DNA from: Selenomonadaceae bacterium
Lineage (GTDB): Bacteria > Bacillota > Negativicutes > Selenomonadales > Selenomonadaceae
Assembly (NCBI GenBank): GCA_017515635.1
Contig: JAFWFO010000011.1
Span: 1 to 64,000, forward strand
Length of the DNA stretch: 64,000 nucleotides
Direction of reading: 5' to 3'
Shown: in pieces, positions 43,326 through 51,486 of the stretch
How positions within the stretch are numbered: position 1 is the first letter of the stretch
Layout of the letters: every line of letters starts with the position of its first letter
Made by a program: the position numbers and the translations under genes
Notes under the pieces: generated by a model
Told to the model about the DNA's origin: nothing
What the model saw: only the letters and a program-made list of their open reading frames with translations
Databases searched by the model: none

Positions 43326-44651
43326 ATGTTGAACATGGACAAAAAACTTGCACAGCGCGAGGCGGACGGCAAAATCATTCGCACGGGTCTTGTCGGCGCA
43401 GGTCAAATGGGTCGCGGCATGGTCAGCCAAATGGTCGGCATGAAAGGCATTATGCCCGCGATTGTCGCCGATATAAAACTTGAAAATGTCATCAACGCAT
43501 TTCATTACGCGGGTATCGGTGACGAAGACATTGCCAAAACCAATTCGCTTGCCGAAGCCAACAAATTTATGGAGATGGGCAAATACGTCGCAACCGAAAA
43601 TGCAGATTTAATTTCTTCGGCGAATCTTGTCGAGTGCGCGATTGACGTGACGGGCGTCCCCGAAATCGGCGTGCGCATTGCAACGGACGCGCTCAACAAT
43701 AAAAAACATGTCGTCATGATGGACGTTGAAACGGACGTGGTTATCGGCTCGTGGCTCAAAAAACTCGGCGATAAAAACGGCGTCATTTACACCGGCTCGG
43801 CTGGCGACGAACCCGGCGCGGTTATGGAACTTTATTGTTTCGCCAAAGCAATGGGAATGCAAGTCCGCGTTATGGGCAAAGGCAAAAATAATAAACTCGA
43901 TTACGACTGCAATCCCGACACCGTGCTTGAGGAGGCAACCCGCCGCAAGATGAGCCCGCGCATGTTGTGTTCGTTCAAAGACGGCACGAAAACCATGGTC
44001 GAAATGACGGCAATGAGCAACGCCACGGGTCTCGTCCCCGACGTTATCGGCGGCCACGGCGTCGCGACAAAACCGGGCACCGAAGGCGTCAAACAGCTCA
44101 ACGACCTTTTCAAGCTCAAAGCGGACGGCGGCATTTTGAACAAACACGGCGTTGTTGAATACGTCAACGGAATTGCGCCGGGCGTCTTCGTCACCGTGTC
44201 CACCGACAACCGGGAAATTGCTTATCAAATGCAGTATCACAGCATGGGCACGGGGCCGCTCTGGACGCTTTATCGCCCGTATCATCTGTGCAACCTCGAA
44301 ACGCCGCTCACCGTCGCAAAAATTGTTATCGACCACGAACCGACGATTATTCCGCTCGATGCGCCCGTCAGCGAATGTATCACCGTCGCGAAAATCGATC
44401 TCAAAGCGGGGCAGACGATTGACGGAATCGGCGGCTACACAACTTACGGCTCAATCGCCACCGCTGAGGAAACTTACAAAAAAGGCTACGTCGTTTACGG
44501 GCTTGTCAACAAGAAAACCAAAATGCTCCGCGACGTGCCGAAAGGTCAGCTCCTCACGCTCGACGACGTTGAACTTGATACGACAACGCAACTTTACAAG
44601 ACGCGCAAAGAGCAAGACGCAATGTACAACAACGGCTATGCGCTGAAGTAA
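43326..44651 (+). CDS. NAD(P)-dependent oxidoreductase with C-terminal SAF domain
   Basis: A 441-residue protein of the homoserine-dehydrogenase-like group (COG4091 type). N-terminal Rossmann loop RTGLVGAGQMGRGMVSQMVG at about residues 19-38, then ECAIDVTGVPEIG and HVVMMDVETDVVIG. The C-terminal SAF/AFP-like domain spans about residues 345-420 (ITVAKIDLKAGQTIDGIGGY). Its place directly after a glucitol-type PTS suggests it oxidises or epimerises the imported polyol phosphate. This is inference. ATG behind AAAGGAG. The last 18 bases are repeated 27 bp downstream. Confidence 0.85.
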   Translation: MLNMDKKLAQREADGKIIRTGLVGAGQMGRGMVSQMVGMKGIMPAIVADIKLENVINAFHYAGIGDEDIAKTNSLAEANKFMEMGKYVATENADLISSANLVECAIDVTGVPEIGVRIATDALNNKKHVVMMDVETDVVIGSWLKKLGDKNGVIYTGSAGDEPGAVMELYCFAKAMGMQVRVMGKGKNNKLDYDCNPDTVLEEATRRKMSPRMLCSFKDGTKTMVEMTAMSNATGLVPDVIGGHGVATKPGTEGVKQLNDLFKLKADGGILNKHGVVEYVNGIAPGVFVTVSTDNREIAYQMQYHSMGTGPLWTLYRPYHLCNLETPLTVAKIVIDHEPTIIPLDAPVSECITVAKIDLKAGQTIDGIGGYTTYGSIATAEETYKKGYVVYGLVNKKTKMLRDVPKGQLLTLDDVELDTTTQLYKTRKEQDAMYNNGYALK

Positions 44652-44678
44652 ATCCGTTCGACGAAAATTTTTGCCTGT

Positions 44679-44696
44679 GGCTATGCGCTGAAATAA
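44679..44696 (+). repeat. Duplicated last codons of the SAF oxidoreductase
   Basis: GGCTATGCGCTGAAATAA repeats the gene's last 18 bases (44634-44651, GGCTATGCGCTGAAGTAA) with one change. It is the same kind of 3'-end duplication as after fsa, though shorter. Confidence 0.75.
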
Positions 44697-44740
44697 AAAA
44701 CGCGCCGATTTCTCGACACGCTGATAATCGAAACTTTTCA

Positions 44741-44769
44741 CCCGTCTCAATGCGAGGCGGGATTATTTT
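44741..44769. terminator. Terminator between the PTS operon and licD
   Basis: Stem CCCGTCTC/GAGGCGGG with a 5-nt loop, followed by ATTATTTTTTC. It overlaps the last codons of the convergent LicD gene. Confidence 0.75.
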
Positions 44770-45647
44770 TTCAAAATCAAATTATAAATATCGAAGTGTT
44801 GCAAAAATTCTTTATAAGGAATGTCATCACTGTAAATATTCCCCAGCCTGTTTCTACCATCTCGAACGGGCGTGCGCCAATCGCCGTAGTAAGCCGTTAA
44901 AATTTCGTCGTAACCAATCGGCACGGGCAATTCAATCGTCTCGAACGGCAGATAAATTGTTTCGCTAAAACATTTCTTCTCGAAGGGGTTACCTATTTTG
45001 TTCAAAGTGTCTTGAATCCACGCGACGGCGGAGCTTTGTCTCCAAAGCTCGGCGGCATAAAACTCAAGGATTTCAAGTTTTTTGTCCTCGGAAGTTTTTG
45101 AGATTGCTTCCAGCACTTGCAAATCGTTGAGCAAGCGACCTCCGTTTTGCACGTAACGAATAATTTTCGGATAGTTGCAAGCAGCGGTAAGCAATTCATC
45201 CAACGCCTTGTAAGCCGAAGAACCTTCGGGAGTTTTGTCGTTGACGATATCCAACGCGAAAATATCAATCGCAATACCTTGGGGGCTGCCTTCAAGGTAA
45301 CCATAATCAATCATCGTTGTCTGTGAATGAGAAATTTTCATCATTCCGAAAAGTTTTTCTTTGAGTTCAAACGGCGCGTTAAGTTCATCGGCAAGCACGT
45401 CGCAGAAACGATTGTAATCGGGGCGCATCATCATCAAGTCAAAGTCTTCGTCCCAGGGAATGAAACCTTTGTGGCGTGCCGCGCCGAGCAAAGTCCCGGA
45501 ATTCGCCCAATAAGTTATGTTGTGCTTGCGACAAATCCTGTCGACTTCCTGCCAAATTTCCAGCTGGCGGTTCCAAACCTTTTTGATGTCTGACTTGACG
45601 AGCCAACCTTCCCGAATTTCGTCGCGGTACAAATCTTTGATAAACAA
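44763..45647 (-). CDS. LicD-family phosphotransferase
   Basis: A 294-residue protein of the LicD family, nucleotidyltransferase-fold enzymes that attach phosphocholine, phosphoethanolamine or other phospho groups to surface glycans. The diagnostic block is YWANSGTLLGAARHKG followed by IPWDEDFDLMMMR (metal-binding acids). FAAELWRQSSAVAW and LPFETIELPVPIGYDEIL follow. The TTG at 45647 fits the GAGGAGG 7 nt upstream better than the in-frame TTG at 45653. The ribosome site lies in the last codons of the MutS-like gene, so translation is coupled. Confidence 0.88.
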   Translation of the reverse strand: MFIKDLYRDEIREGWLVKSDIKKVWNRQLEIWQEVDRICRKHNITYWANSGTLLGAARHKGFIPWDEDFDLMMMRPDYNRFCDVLADELNAPFELKEKLFGMMKISHSQTTMIDYGYLEGSPQGIAIDIFALDIVNDKTPEGSSAYKALDELLTAACNYPKIIRYVQNGGRLLNDLQVLEAISKTSEDKKLEILEFYAAELWRQSSAVAWIQDTLNKIGNPFEKKCFSETIYLPFETIELPVPIGYDEILTAYYGDWRTPVRDGRNRLGNIYSDDIPYKEFLQHFDIYNLILKK

Positions 45648-45649
45648 AT

Positions 45650-47440
45650 TCAAGCCTCCTCGTCGGGCGGAAGAATGCCCGCCATCCGTAAAAGATATTT
45701 CGCGTTCGTGGTGTGCGTGCGTCCCTTGCGCAATTTGAAATCGAATTTTATTTCGTCGTCAACGTAATACTCCTCGAAATGCGCGTTGGAAATTTTTTCG
45801 TTTTCGTCGACCATGTCGCACAACTGGAAATCGTGCGTGGTGACAAGCGTAATCGAATGCTCATTCGTCAAGCGGCGAATTGCTTCCTTAGCGCCGATAA
45901 CGCGATCGTTGACGTTTGTGCCCTTGAAAATTTCGTCGATACAGGCAAGCATCGGGCGTTTCCGGTCGCTGTATTCAATCATCGATTTGATTCGCAAAAG
46001 TTCCGCGTAAAATGTCGAGACGCCCAAACTTATATCGTCATTGACGCGAATTGAAGTCATCACCGTCAAGCGACTGACGGCGAAACTTTTTGCACAGACG
46101 GGCGCGCCGGTGTAAGCAAACATGACGGCGGCGGCGAGCGTGCGAATCCATGTCGTTTTGCCGCTCATGTTTGCGCCGGTAATAATCGTCGTGCCGGCAG
46201 TCAATTCCGCATCGTTCGGAACGCCCTTTGCATCAGCGACAAGCAAACTCGTCAAGCCTTCAACTTTCAAATGCGGTGCGTCGTCCTCGTAAAAAGTCGG
46301 GAAACAGTAAGTCGTGCGCGTTTGACCTATTGACGCCAATGAAATTAAAACTTCCACTTCGGCGAACGCGTCCAGCCACGTGCGCAGGTGATTCGCCGCG
46401 TCTATTCGCCACTTCATGAACGCCGTCGCCAAAAAGAAATCCGACAGGAACAGTGCATTGCCGGGCACGAAGAATATCGGATTGTGCCGGGCGTTTGCAA
46501 AGTCCACCAAAAGCGAAAGTTCCTTCAACTTTTGCGAGGCGGAAACTTCGTCCGTCAAAAGATTTCGTATCGCGTTGAGTCGGTTTGAATTGAAATTCGT
46601 CGACTCCAGCCGCTCAAAAATCGCTCTGTATAATCGCAATTCTTTCGAGATGATTTTCAGCGGCGCGAGCAATTCGGAAATGGCGGGCATTGCGACAATC
46701 GACAATATCAGCGAAAAAAACATTACTGCAAGCGGCAACCACCAACCGACGTGCCCGAAAAATGTAAGTACGGCGGACACGAGCAACAGCGACGGCATGA
46801 TAAATCGCAACAGATAAATTTTTCCGAGCGGCGGAAGTTCTTCTTCCACGCTGACAATCAATTCGCTTGTGTCGTGATTGTTCGGCATCAATCGGGCGTA
46901 AGCTTCCAAATCCAGCGACAATCTTGGTCGTTGCAAAATTTCCGCGACGCCGCGTTGACGGTTGCGCACTTCATTAAAATCGGGCGGTTCCGGCGAAAAT
47001 GCTTCGGCAAGTCTGTCGCGTCCGCGTTTCGTTCGTGCCGCGCAAATGTACTGAAAAATTGAGCCTGCGCCGAAAATGTGCAAGTCAACATCTTGCGGCC
47101 TGCCGTTCTTGAGATAAACGCTGCCGTCATTGGAACGTTTGCGCCACGTGCCCTTCGTCCGCGAAATGTAGGAGCTAAGCACGCTCAGCCGGCTTTTCAA
47201 AAAATTTTTTCGCCGCTTCAAGTCGTCATGATGATTCACCAGCCGCACGAAAATCATAGCCAAAATCGCCGTGACAATGTACAGATGATGAATGTTGCAA
47301 TCCCAGCCGATGCCGAAACTTGCAACCGCCGCAAGAAAAATCGCCGTCCGCGCCATAACAATTTTTTTGTCGCGTTTGTACAAAGCTTTTTGTTCGGCAA
47401 GGTCTATTTCGCGTTCGTTGTCGTAAAATTGTCTGTTCAA
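45650..47440 (-). CDS. Membrane-associated MutS-like ATPase
   Basis: A 596-residue protein with the MutS ATPase domain at its C-terminus and membrane segments at its N-terminus. Walker A is ITGANMSGKTTWIRTLAAA (about residue 415), and a SIRVNDDISLGVSTFYAEL block follows. Walker B is ACIDEIFKGTNVNDR and the switch is LVTTHDFQLCD. Hydrophobic stretches near residues 28-65 and 225-265 suggest two helical hairpins. The MutS mismatch-recognition domain is absent, so a role in mismatch repair is unlikely. The function of this group is unknown. TTG start after AAAGGATA. Coupled to licD. Confidence 0.88.
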   Translation of the reverse strand: MNRQFYDNEREIDLAEQKALYKRDKKIVMARTAIFLAAVASFGIGWDCNIHHLYIVTAILAMIFVRLVNHHDDLKRRKNFLKSRLSVLSSYISRTKGTWRKRSNDGSVYLKNGRPQDVDLHIFGAGSIFQYICAARTKRGRDRLAEAFSPEPPDFNEVRNRQRGVAEILQRPRLSLDLEAYARLMPNNHDTSELIVSVEEELPPLGKIYLLRFIMPSLLLVSAVLTFFGHVGWWLPLAVMFFSLILSIVAMPAISELLAPLKIISKELRLYRAIFERLESTNFNSNRLNAIRNLLTDEVSASQKLKELSLLVDFANARHNPIFFVPGNALFLSDFFLATAFMKWRIDAANHLRTWLDAFAEVEVLISLASIGQTRTTYCFPTFYEDDAPHLKVEGLTSLLVADAKGVPNDAELTAGTTIITGANMSGKTTWIRTLAAAVMFAYTGAPVCAKSFAVSRLTVMTSIRVNDDISLGVSTFYAELLRIKSMIEYSDRKRPMLACIDEIFKGTNVNDRVIGAKEAIRRLTNEHSITLVTTHDFQLCDMVDENEKISNAHFEEYYVDDEIKFDFKLRKGRTHTTNAKYLLRMAGILPPDEEA

Positions 47441-47479
47441 CTTTAAAATATCCTTTTATCCTTGTGGTAATTGAAAATT

Positions 47480-47626
47480 TTATTTTCTTGTCTGCAAATT
47501 TTTATCAAAAATCACGGCGAAAACTTCTTGCATTTTTTGAGTGCCGTCAAGAGTTTTGCCCGCCGCGAAAATGTAGCTGAAAGTTTTGCCGCGCTTGCGT
47601 GTCCTTACCTGCGCCGCCACAATCAC
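47480..47626 (-). pseudogene. Fragment resembling a tyrosine integrase N-terminal domain
   Basis: A 48-codon open stretch from GTG 47626 to TAA 47480. VRTRKRGKTFSYIFAAGKTL resembles the arm-type DNA-binding domain at the start of phage and transposon integrases (form R-K-R-G-K-T-W-x-Y). The continuation expected of an integrase is absent, and no ribosome site is seen. It is read as the decayed end of a mobile element. The match is short, so confidence is limited. Confidence 0.45.
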
Positions 47627-47641
47627 CTGTCTAAAAAATTA

Positions 47642-47666
47642 CCCTCCGCCGAGGAGGGCTTTTTTA
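47642..47666 (+). terminator. Terminator in the 47.6 kb scar
   Basis: Stem CCCTCC/GGAGGG with a 5-nt loop, followed by CTTTTTTATT. It separates the integrase-like and GIY-YIG fragments. Confidence 0.75.
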
Positions 47667-47682
47667 TTCCCGAATTACACAT

Positions 47683-47827
47683 TTACAGTTCAAAGTTTTC
47701 AAGACCGCGCATGGCATTTCCAAGCGGCGTTTGTGCTTTCGAGTGCCGAGTAAAGCGATTTATCAATCGGTTGACGAGTCTGCCCAACGTAGAGTTTGTC
47801 GTTCAGCCGATTCGTTATTTTGTATCG
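47683..47827 (-). pseudogene. Decayed GIY-YIG endonuclease fragment
   Basis: In one frame, RYKITNRLNDKLYVGQTRQP (from 47827) is the opening of a GIY-YIG nuclease, followed by IDKSLYSAL and a stop at 47699. In a neighbouring frame the typical end of that block, AMRGLENFEL, follows to a stop at 47683. A stop codon lies directly upstream of the first frame. This is a frameshifted, truncated remnant of an element-borne nuclease, behind a still-recognisable promoter. Confidence 0.65.
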
Positions 47828-47859
47828 CTATCATTGCAATCACCCGAAAAATTTTTTTG

Positions 47860-47888
47860 AGTATATCACAAGCGAAAGTCTTTGACAA
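47860..47888 (-). promoter_or_regulatory. Promoter facing the GIY-YIG remnant
   Basis: On the minus strand, TTGTCA (47888-47883), 17 bp, TATACT (47865-47860). It is intact although the gene it served is broken. Confidence 0.7.
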
Positions 47889-48179
47889 CCGCCGCACGAC
47901 GGCAGAGGAGAAAACAACTGCAGGAGTTTGAAGCGTCAACGCGGAAAAAATAGACGGCTTGATTTTTTGTTCGGCAACGTAAAATATCGAAGGCAGTTTT
48001 TTAACGGTGTGCAAGCTGTATGTAACAACTTTACCGACGCGCTCAAAATTCAAGTTACAAAAAATTGACGCCGAAAATTTCAAGCAAATCACTTCGACTT
48101 TGAAGGGATTAGTTTTTTTGCGTTGAATAAGTCAAAAATTAATCGAAACACTCAGTTGCAACGAGGAGGTCGACTTGTT
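47889..48179. other. Gene-free stretch upstream of the EAL gene
   Basis: About 290 bp with no convincing gene. A minus-strand open frame to 48092 (start MICLKFSASIFCNLNFERVG) has no ribosome site and no recognisable motif, so it is not called. The GAGGAGG serving the EAL gene is at 48163-48169. It may include further scar DNA. Confidence 0.5.
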
Positions 48180-49493
48180 TTGAAAGCCGAAGGAATTTTG
48201 CCGATAATCGGAAGCAAACTGGATCAGTTGACGGGGCTTTACAATCGCGACGCGTTTTACAGAGAAGCGGTTTTGCTTTTGGGGGCGCGCTATGACACAA
48301 AATATTGCATTGTTTGCCTGGACATAAGTTGCTTCAAAATTATTAATGACCTGTTCCACGTGGACACGGGCAATTTGATTTTGCGGACGGCAGCAGAATA
48401 TTTCAAGGCATCACTAAATCCACGCACGTCGATAAGTTCACGCACGGACGCCGATCATTTTGTCTTGTGCGTGCCCGAAAGCGAATTGGACATCGAACGC
48501 CTGATTAAAGATTTGGACGAACGAATTCAGTCTCTGCACATCAGCCATAACATTTTATTTTTCGCGGGCGTCTATCCTATTGACAACACGCGCCTCCCGA
48601 TTGACCAAATGTGCGACCGTGCCGGCATGGCTTTGCGGCGAATCAAGGGCAGTTATCTGACGCGCTACGCCTATTACGATGACAAAATGCGCGAACAGAT
48701 GATTGAGGAACAACTTATCACGGGCAACATGGAAGCGGCGTTGCTGGAAAATCAATTTACGATTTACCTTCAGCCGATATTTAATCCCGTTAAAAATACC
48801 GTCGTCAGTGCCGAAGCTCTCGTGCGTTGGTTCCACCCCGTGCACGGCATGGTATCGCCGGGGAAATTTATTCCCGTGTTTGAACGCAACGGCTTTATCG
48901 TACGCCTTGACCGTTTCGTTTGGGAAGAGGCCTGCCGACTGCAACGAAAACTTTTGGACGCGGGCAAGCCGATTGTCCCGATTTCCGTGAACTTGTCGCG
49001 CCTGAATTTTTACAGCCCCGACTTGCCGGAATTCCTTTCGGGTTTGCTGAAAAAATACGAACTGAAACCGTGGATGCTTAAACTCGAAGTCACCGAAAGC
49101 GCGTACACCGACAATCAACAACAACTGCTTGCGATGATTGCCACGTTCAAAGAATTGGGATTCCCGATTTTGATGGACGATTTCGGCTCCGGCTATTCGT
49201 CGCTCAACATGCTCAAAGATATGCCGCTCGACACGCTCAAAGTCGACATGGCTTTTATTCGCGAACTGGAAAAATCCGACCGCGTGGCGGTGATTCTGAA
49301 ATTTATCGTCGAACTCGCCAAAGCTTTGGGCATGGACGTTGTCATTGAAGGCGTCGAAACTCAAGCGCAAGTCGATTACGTCAAGAGTCTCGGCGACGTG
49401 GCGATTCAGGGCTATTTCTTCTCGAAGCCGTTGCCCATTCCCGATTACGAAAATCTTTTGGATAAATATCTTTCAAATATGGAGGTCGATTGA
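48180..49493 (+). CDS. Cyclic-di-GMP phosphodiesterase with degenerate GGDEF and active EAL domain
   Basis: A 437-residue signalling protein. The GGDEF-like domain (DQLTGLYNRDAFYREAV near residue 20) has TDADHF in place of GGDEF, so it should not make c-di-GMP. The EAL domain is intact (VSAEALVRWFHP, LDEVTES-type LKLEVTES, MDDFGSGYSSLNML, LKVDMAFI, EGVETQAQVDYV) and should cleave c-di-GMP to pGpG. There is no membrane segment. The TTG at 48180 follows GAGGAGG by 10 nt. The next gene starts 1 nt after its stop. Confidence 0.9.
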   Translation: MKAEGILPIIGSKLDQLTGLYNRDAFYREAVLLLGARYDTKYCIVCLDISCFKIINDLFHVDTGNLILRTAAEYFKASLNPRTSISSRTDADHFVLCVPESELDIERLIKDLDERIQSLHISHNILFFAGVYPIDNTRLPIDQMCDRAGMALRRIKGSYLTRYAYYDDKMREQMIEEQLITGNMEAALLENQFTIYLQPIFNPVKNTVVSAEALVRWFHPVHGMVSPGKFIPVFERNGFIVRLDRFVWEEACRLQRKLLDAGKPIVPISVNLSRLNFYSPDLPEFLSGLLKKYELKPWMLKLEVTESAYTDNQQQLLAMIATFKELGFPILMDDFGSGYSSLNMLKDMPLDTLKVDMAFIRELEKSDRVAVILKFIVELAKALGMDVVIEGVETQAQVDYVKSLGDVAIQGYFFSKPLPIPDYENLLDKYLSNMEVD

Positions 49494-49494
49494 A

Positions 49495-50193
49495 ATGCCG
49501 TCAATCAAAAAAGAATCCGTCGACAATGCCGTCGTCTGGACGTTGCGCAACAACAAAGGCAATGAGCTGAAAATTTCCGACCGTGGAGCGCGAATCATTT
49601 CGATGCGTTTTTGCGACAAAAGTTACACGAATCGTTTTATCGTCAAAGATGACGCGGCAAGTGCAGTCAAAGTCGACGGCGGCGCGGATTTTGCCGAAAT
49701 TCCGTGGCAAGGCGAACAACTCGTTGAAGGCTTGAAACTTTCCGCGCAGGTCGGCGACAAATCCGTCAGCGTGATTTACAGCCTGTCAAACGACAACGAA
49801 ATCAGCATCAAATTCGAGTCGACGGGTGCAAGCGATATTTCCGTCATTCCGGTTTTCAGCGCGGACGCTCTGCCGGATGTAAATTTCCGTGCTTGTCAAG
49901 ACGGCGCGACGTGGGAAAAATTTGCCGACGAAAAAACTTATCCCGTCACCGAACCCGCCGAAGTCGAAATGGAATTGGGCATGTTCGGCTACGATCTCGG
50001 TTGCCCGATTGATTATCTTGACGCGGGATTAAAAAATGCGGCGGTTGTCTTTTGCGAAGAGGCAAGCATTGAAATTGTCGTGTACTCGACGCAAGACGAA
50101 GTTCATGCCAAAGCGGTTGACGGCGGCTTTTCGGTCGGAACGGTCGGCAATGCAAGCGGGCAAGTCGTTTACATGCTGAAGAACAGGAGATAA
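49495..50193 (+). CDS. Short aldose 1-epimerase-like protein
   Basis: A 232-residue protein. The N-terminus (VVWTLRNNKGNELKISDRGA then RIISMRF) resembles the opening beta-strands of galactose mutarotases (aldose 1-epimerases). The family is about 340 residues long, and the catalytic His pair and Glu are not evident. It may be a non-enzymatic carbohydrate-binding relative. The ATG at 49495 is behind ATGGAGGTCGAT. It lies immediately after the EAL gene, so is probably co-expressed. Only the fold-level assignment is proposed. Confidence 0.6.
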   Translation: MPSIKKESVDNAVVWTLRNNKGNELKISDRGARIISMRFCDKSYTNRFIVKDDAASAVKVDGGADFAEIPWQGEQLVEGLKLSAQVGDKSVSVIYSLSNDNEISIKFESTGASDISVIPVFSADALPDVNFRACQDGATWEKFADEKTYPVTEPAEVEMELGMFGYDLGCPIDYLDAGLKNAAVVFCEEASIEIVVYSTQDEVHAKAVDGGFSVGTVGNASGQVVYMLKNRR

Positions 50194-50269
50194 GCTTTGA
50201 GCTTCGAGCTTTAAGCTTGAAGGAGAATTCGTTATCCCTTAAAGCTCAAAGCTTACAGCTTACAGCTCA
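50193..50269. repeat. Heptamer hairpin array upstream of sucC
   Basis: Eleven 7-bp units in phase. AGCTTTG, AGCTTCG and AGCTTTA are on the left, a central AGGAGAA-TTCGTTA-TCCCTTA, then AAGCTCA, AAGCTTA, CAGCTTA and CAGCTCA. It begins on the last base of the upstream stop codon and ends 4 nt before CGGAGG, exactly as between rapZ and yvcK. Confidence 0.93.
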
Positions 50270-50286
50270 CAAACGGAGGCGATATT

Positions 50287-51471
50287 TTGAACATCCACGA
50301 ATACCAAAGCAAAGCAATTCTGCGCGGCTACGGCGTCAACGTACCGGACGGCGGCGCGGCGTTCACTGTTGAAGAGGCAGTCAAAAAAGCTCAAACTCTC
50401 GGCGCGGACGTGACTGTTGTCAAAGCACAAATTCACGCGGGCGGACGCGGAAAAGCCGGCGGCGTCAAACTCGCTCACAATCTCGACGAAGTCCGTCAAT
50501 ATGCCGAAGAACTTTTGGGCAAAACGCTTGTCACTCACCAAACCGGCAAAGCGGGCAAAGTCGTTCGTCGTCTGCTGATTGAGGCCGGCTCGAACATCAA
50601 AAAAGAATATTATCTCAGCTTCGTCGTCGACAGACAAAGTGCCCGCGTCGTTATGATGGGCTCGGAAGAAGGCGGCGTCGAAATCGAAAAAGTTGCCGCA
50701 GAATCGCCCGAAAAAATTATCAAAGAGTACATTGACCCCGCAATCGGTTTGGCTCCGTTCCAGGCGACGCGCATGGCTTACAAGATGAATTTCCCGAAAG
50801 AAGTCATCCGCAAAGTCACGAAGTTCATGATTAATTTGCACCGCGCTTTCGTGAAAAAAGATTGTTCGCTTGCCGAAATTAATCCGCTCGTCCTCACGGA
50901 AGAAGGCGACATCATCGCGCTTGACGCAAAATTGAACTTCGACGACAGTGCGCTTTATCGTCACCCCGACGTTGAAAGTATGCGCGACGAAACCGAAGAA
51001 GACCCGAAAGAACTTCACGCGGCGAAACTCGGCTTGAATTACGTCAATTTGGGCGGCGACGTGGCCTGCATGGTCAACGGCGCGGGATTGGCAATGGCGA
51101 CTGTCGACATCTTGAAACATTTCGGCGGCGAACCTGCGAACTTCCTTGACGTTGGCGGCGACTCCACGCCCGAAAAAATTGCCGAAGCATTTAAAATTAT
51201 GCTCGACGGCGGACAGTCGAAAGGAATTTTCGTCAACATTTTCGGCGGCATAAACAAATGTGACCTTGTTGCTCAAGGTATCGTCGACGCGGCAAAAATT
51301 ATTTCGCCCGACGGAAAATCACTGCCCGTGCCGGTTGTCGTGCGCCTCGAAGGTACGAACGTCGAACGCGGCAGAGAAATTCTCAAAGAATCGCCCATTG
51401 CCAACGTCATTATGGCGGAGACCATGGAAGGCGGCGCAGAAGAAATTGTCCGTCTCGTCAAATCTGCGTGA
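50287..51471 (+). CDS. sucC: Succinyl-CoA synthetase beta subunit
   Basis: The ATP-grasp subunit that, with SucD, interconverts succinate and succinyl-CoA. The 394-residue protein starts [17 protein letters not shown]. It has [17 protein letters not shown] near 45, [20 protein letters not shown] near 200, [11 protein letters not shown] near 260, and [20 protein letters not shown] near 315. TTG start behind CGGAGG. No sucD follows; the next gene is the methylmalonyl-CoA decarboxylase, so the alpha subunit must be elsewhere. Probably part of the succinate-propionate pathway. Confidence 0.94.
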   Translation: MNIHEYQSKAILRGYGVNVPDGGAAFTVEEAVKKAQTLGADVTVVKAQIHAGGRGKAGGVKLAHNLDEVRQYAEELLGKTLVTHQTGKAGKVVRRLLIEAGSNIKKEYYLSFVVDRQSARVVMMGSEEGGVEIEKVAAESPEKIIKEYIDPAIGLAPFQATRMAYKMNFPKEVIRKVTKFMINLHRAFVKKDCSLAEINPLVLTEEGDIIALDAKLNFDDSALYRHPDVESMRDETEEDPKELHAAKLGLNYVNLGGDVACMVNGAGLAMATVDILKHFGGEPANFLDVGGDSTPEKIAEAFKIMLDGGQSKGIFVNIFGGINKCDLVAQGIVDAAKIISPDGKSLPVPVVVRLEGTNVERGREILKESPIANVIMAETMEGGAEEIVRLVKSA

Positions 51472-51486
51472 ACGGGAGATTTTGCA

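Noticed and set aside
47763-48092. A 109-codon minus-strand gene upstream of the GIY-YIG remnant
   Set aside because: It has no ribosome site or motif, its 3' part overlaps the GIY-YIG remnant in the wrong frame, and it runs across the promoter at 47860-47888.
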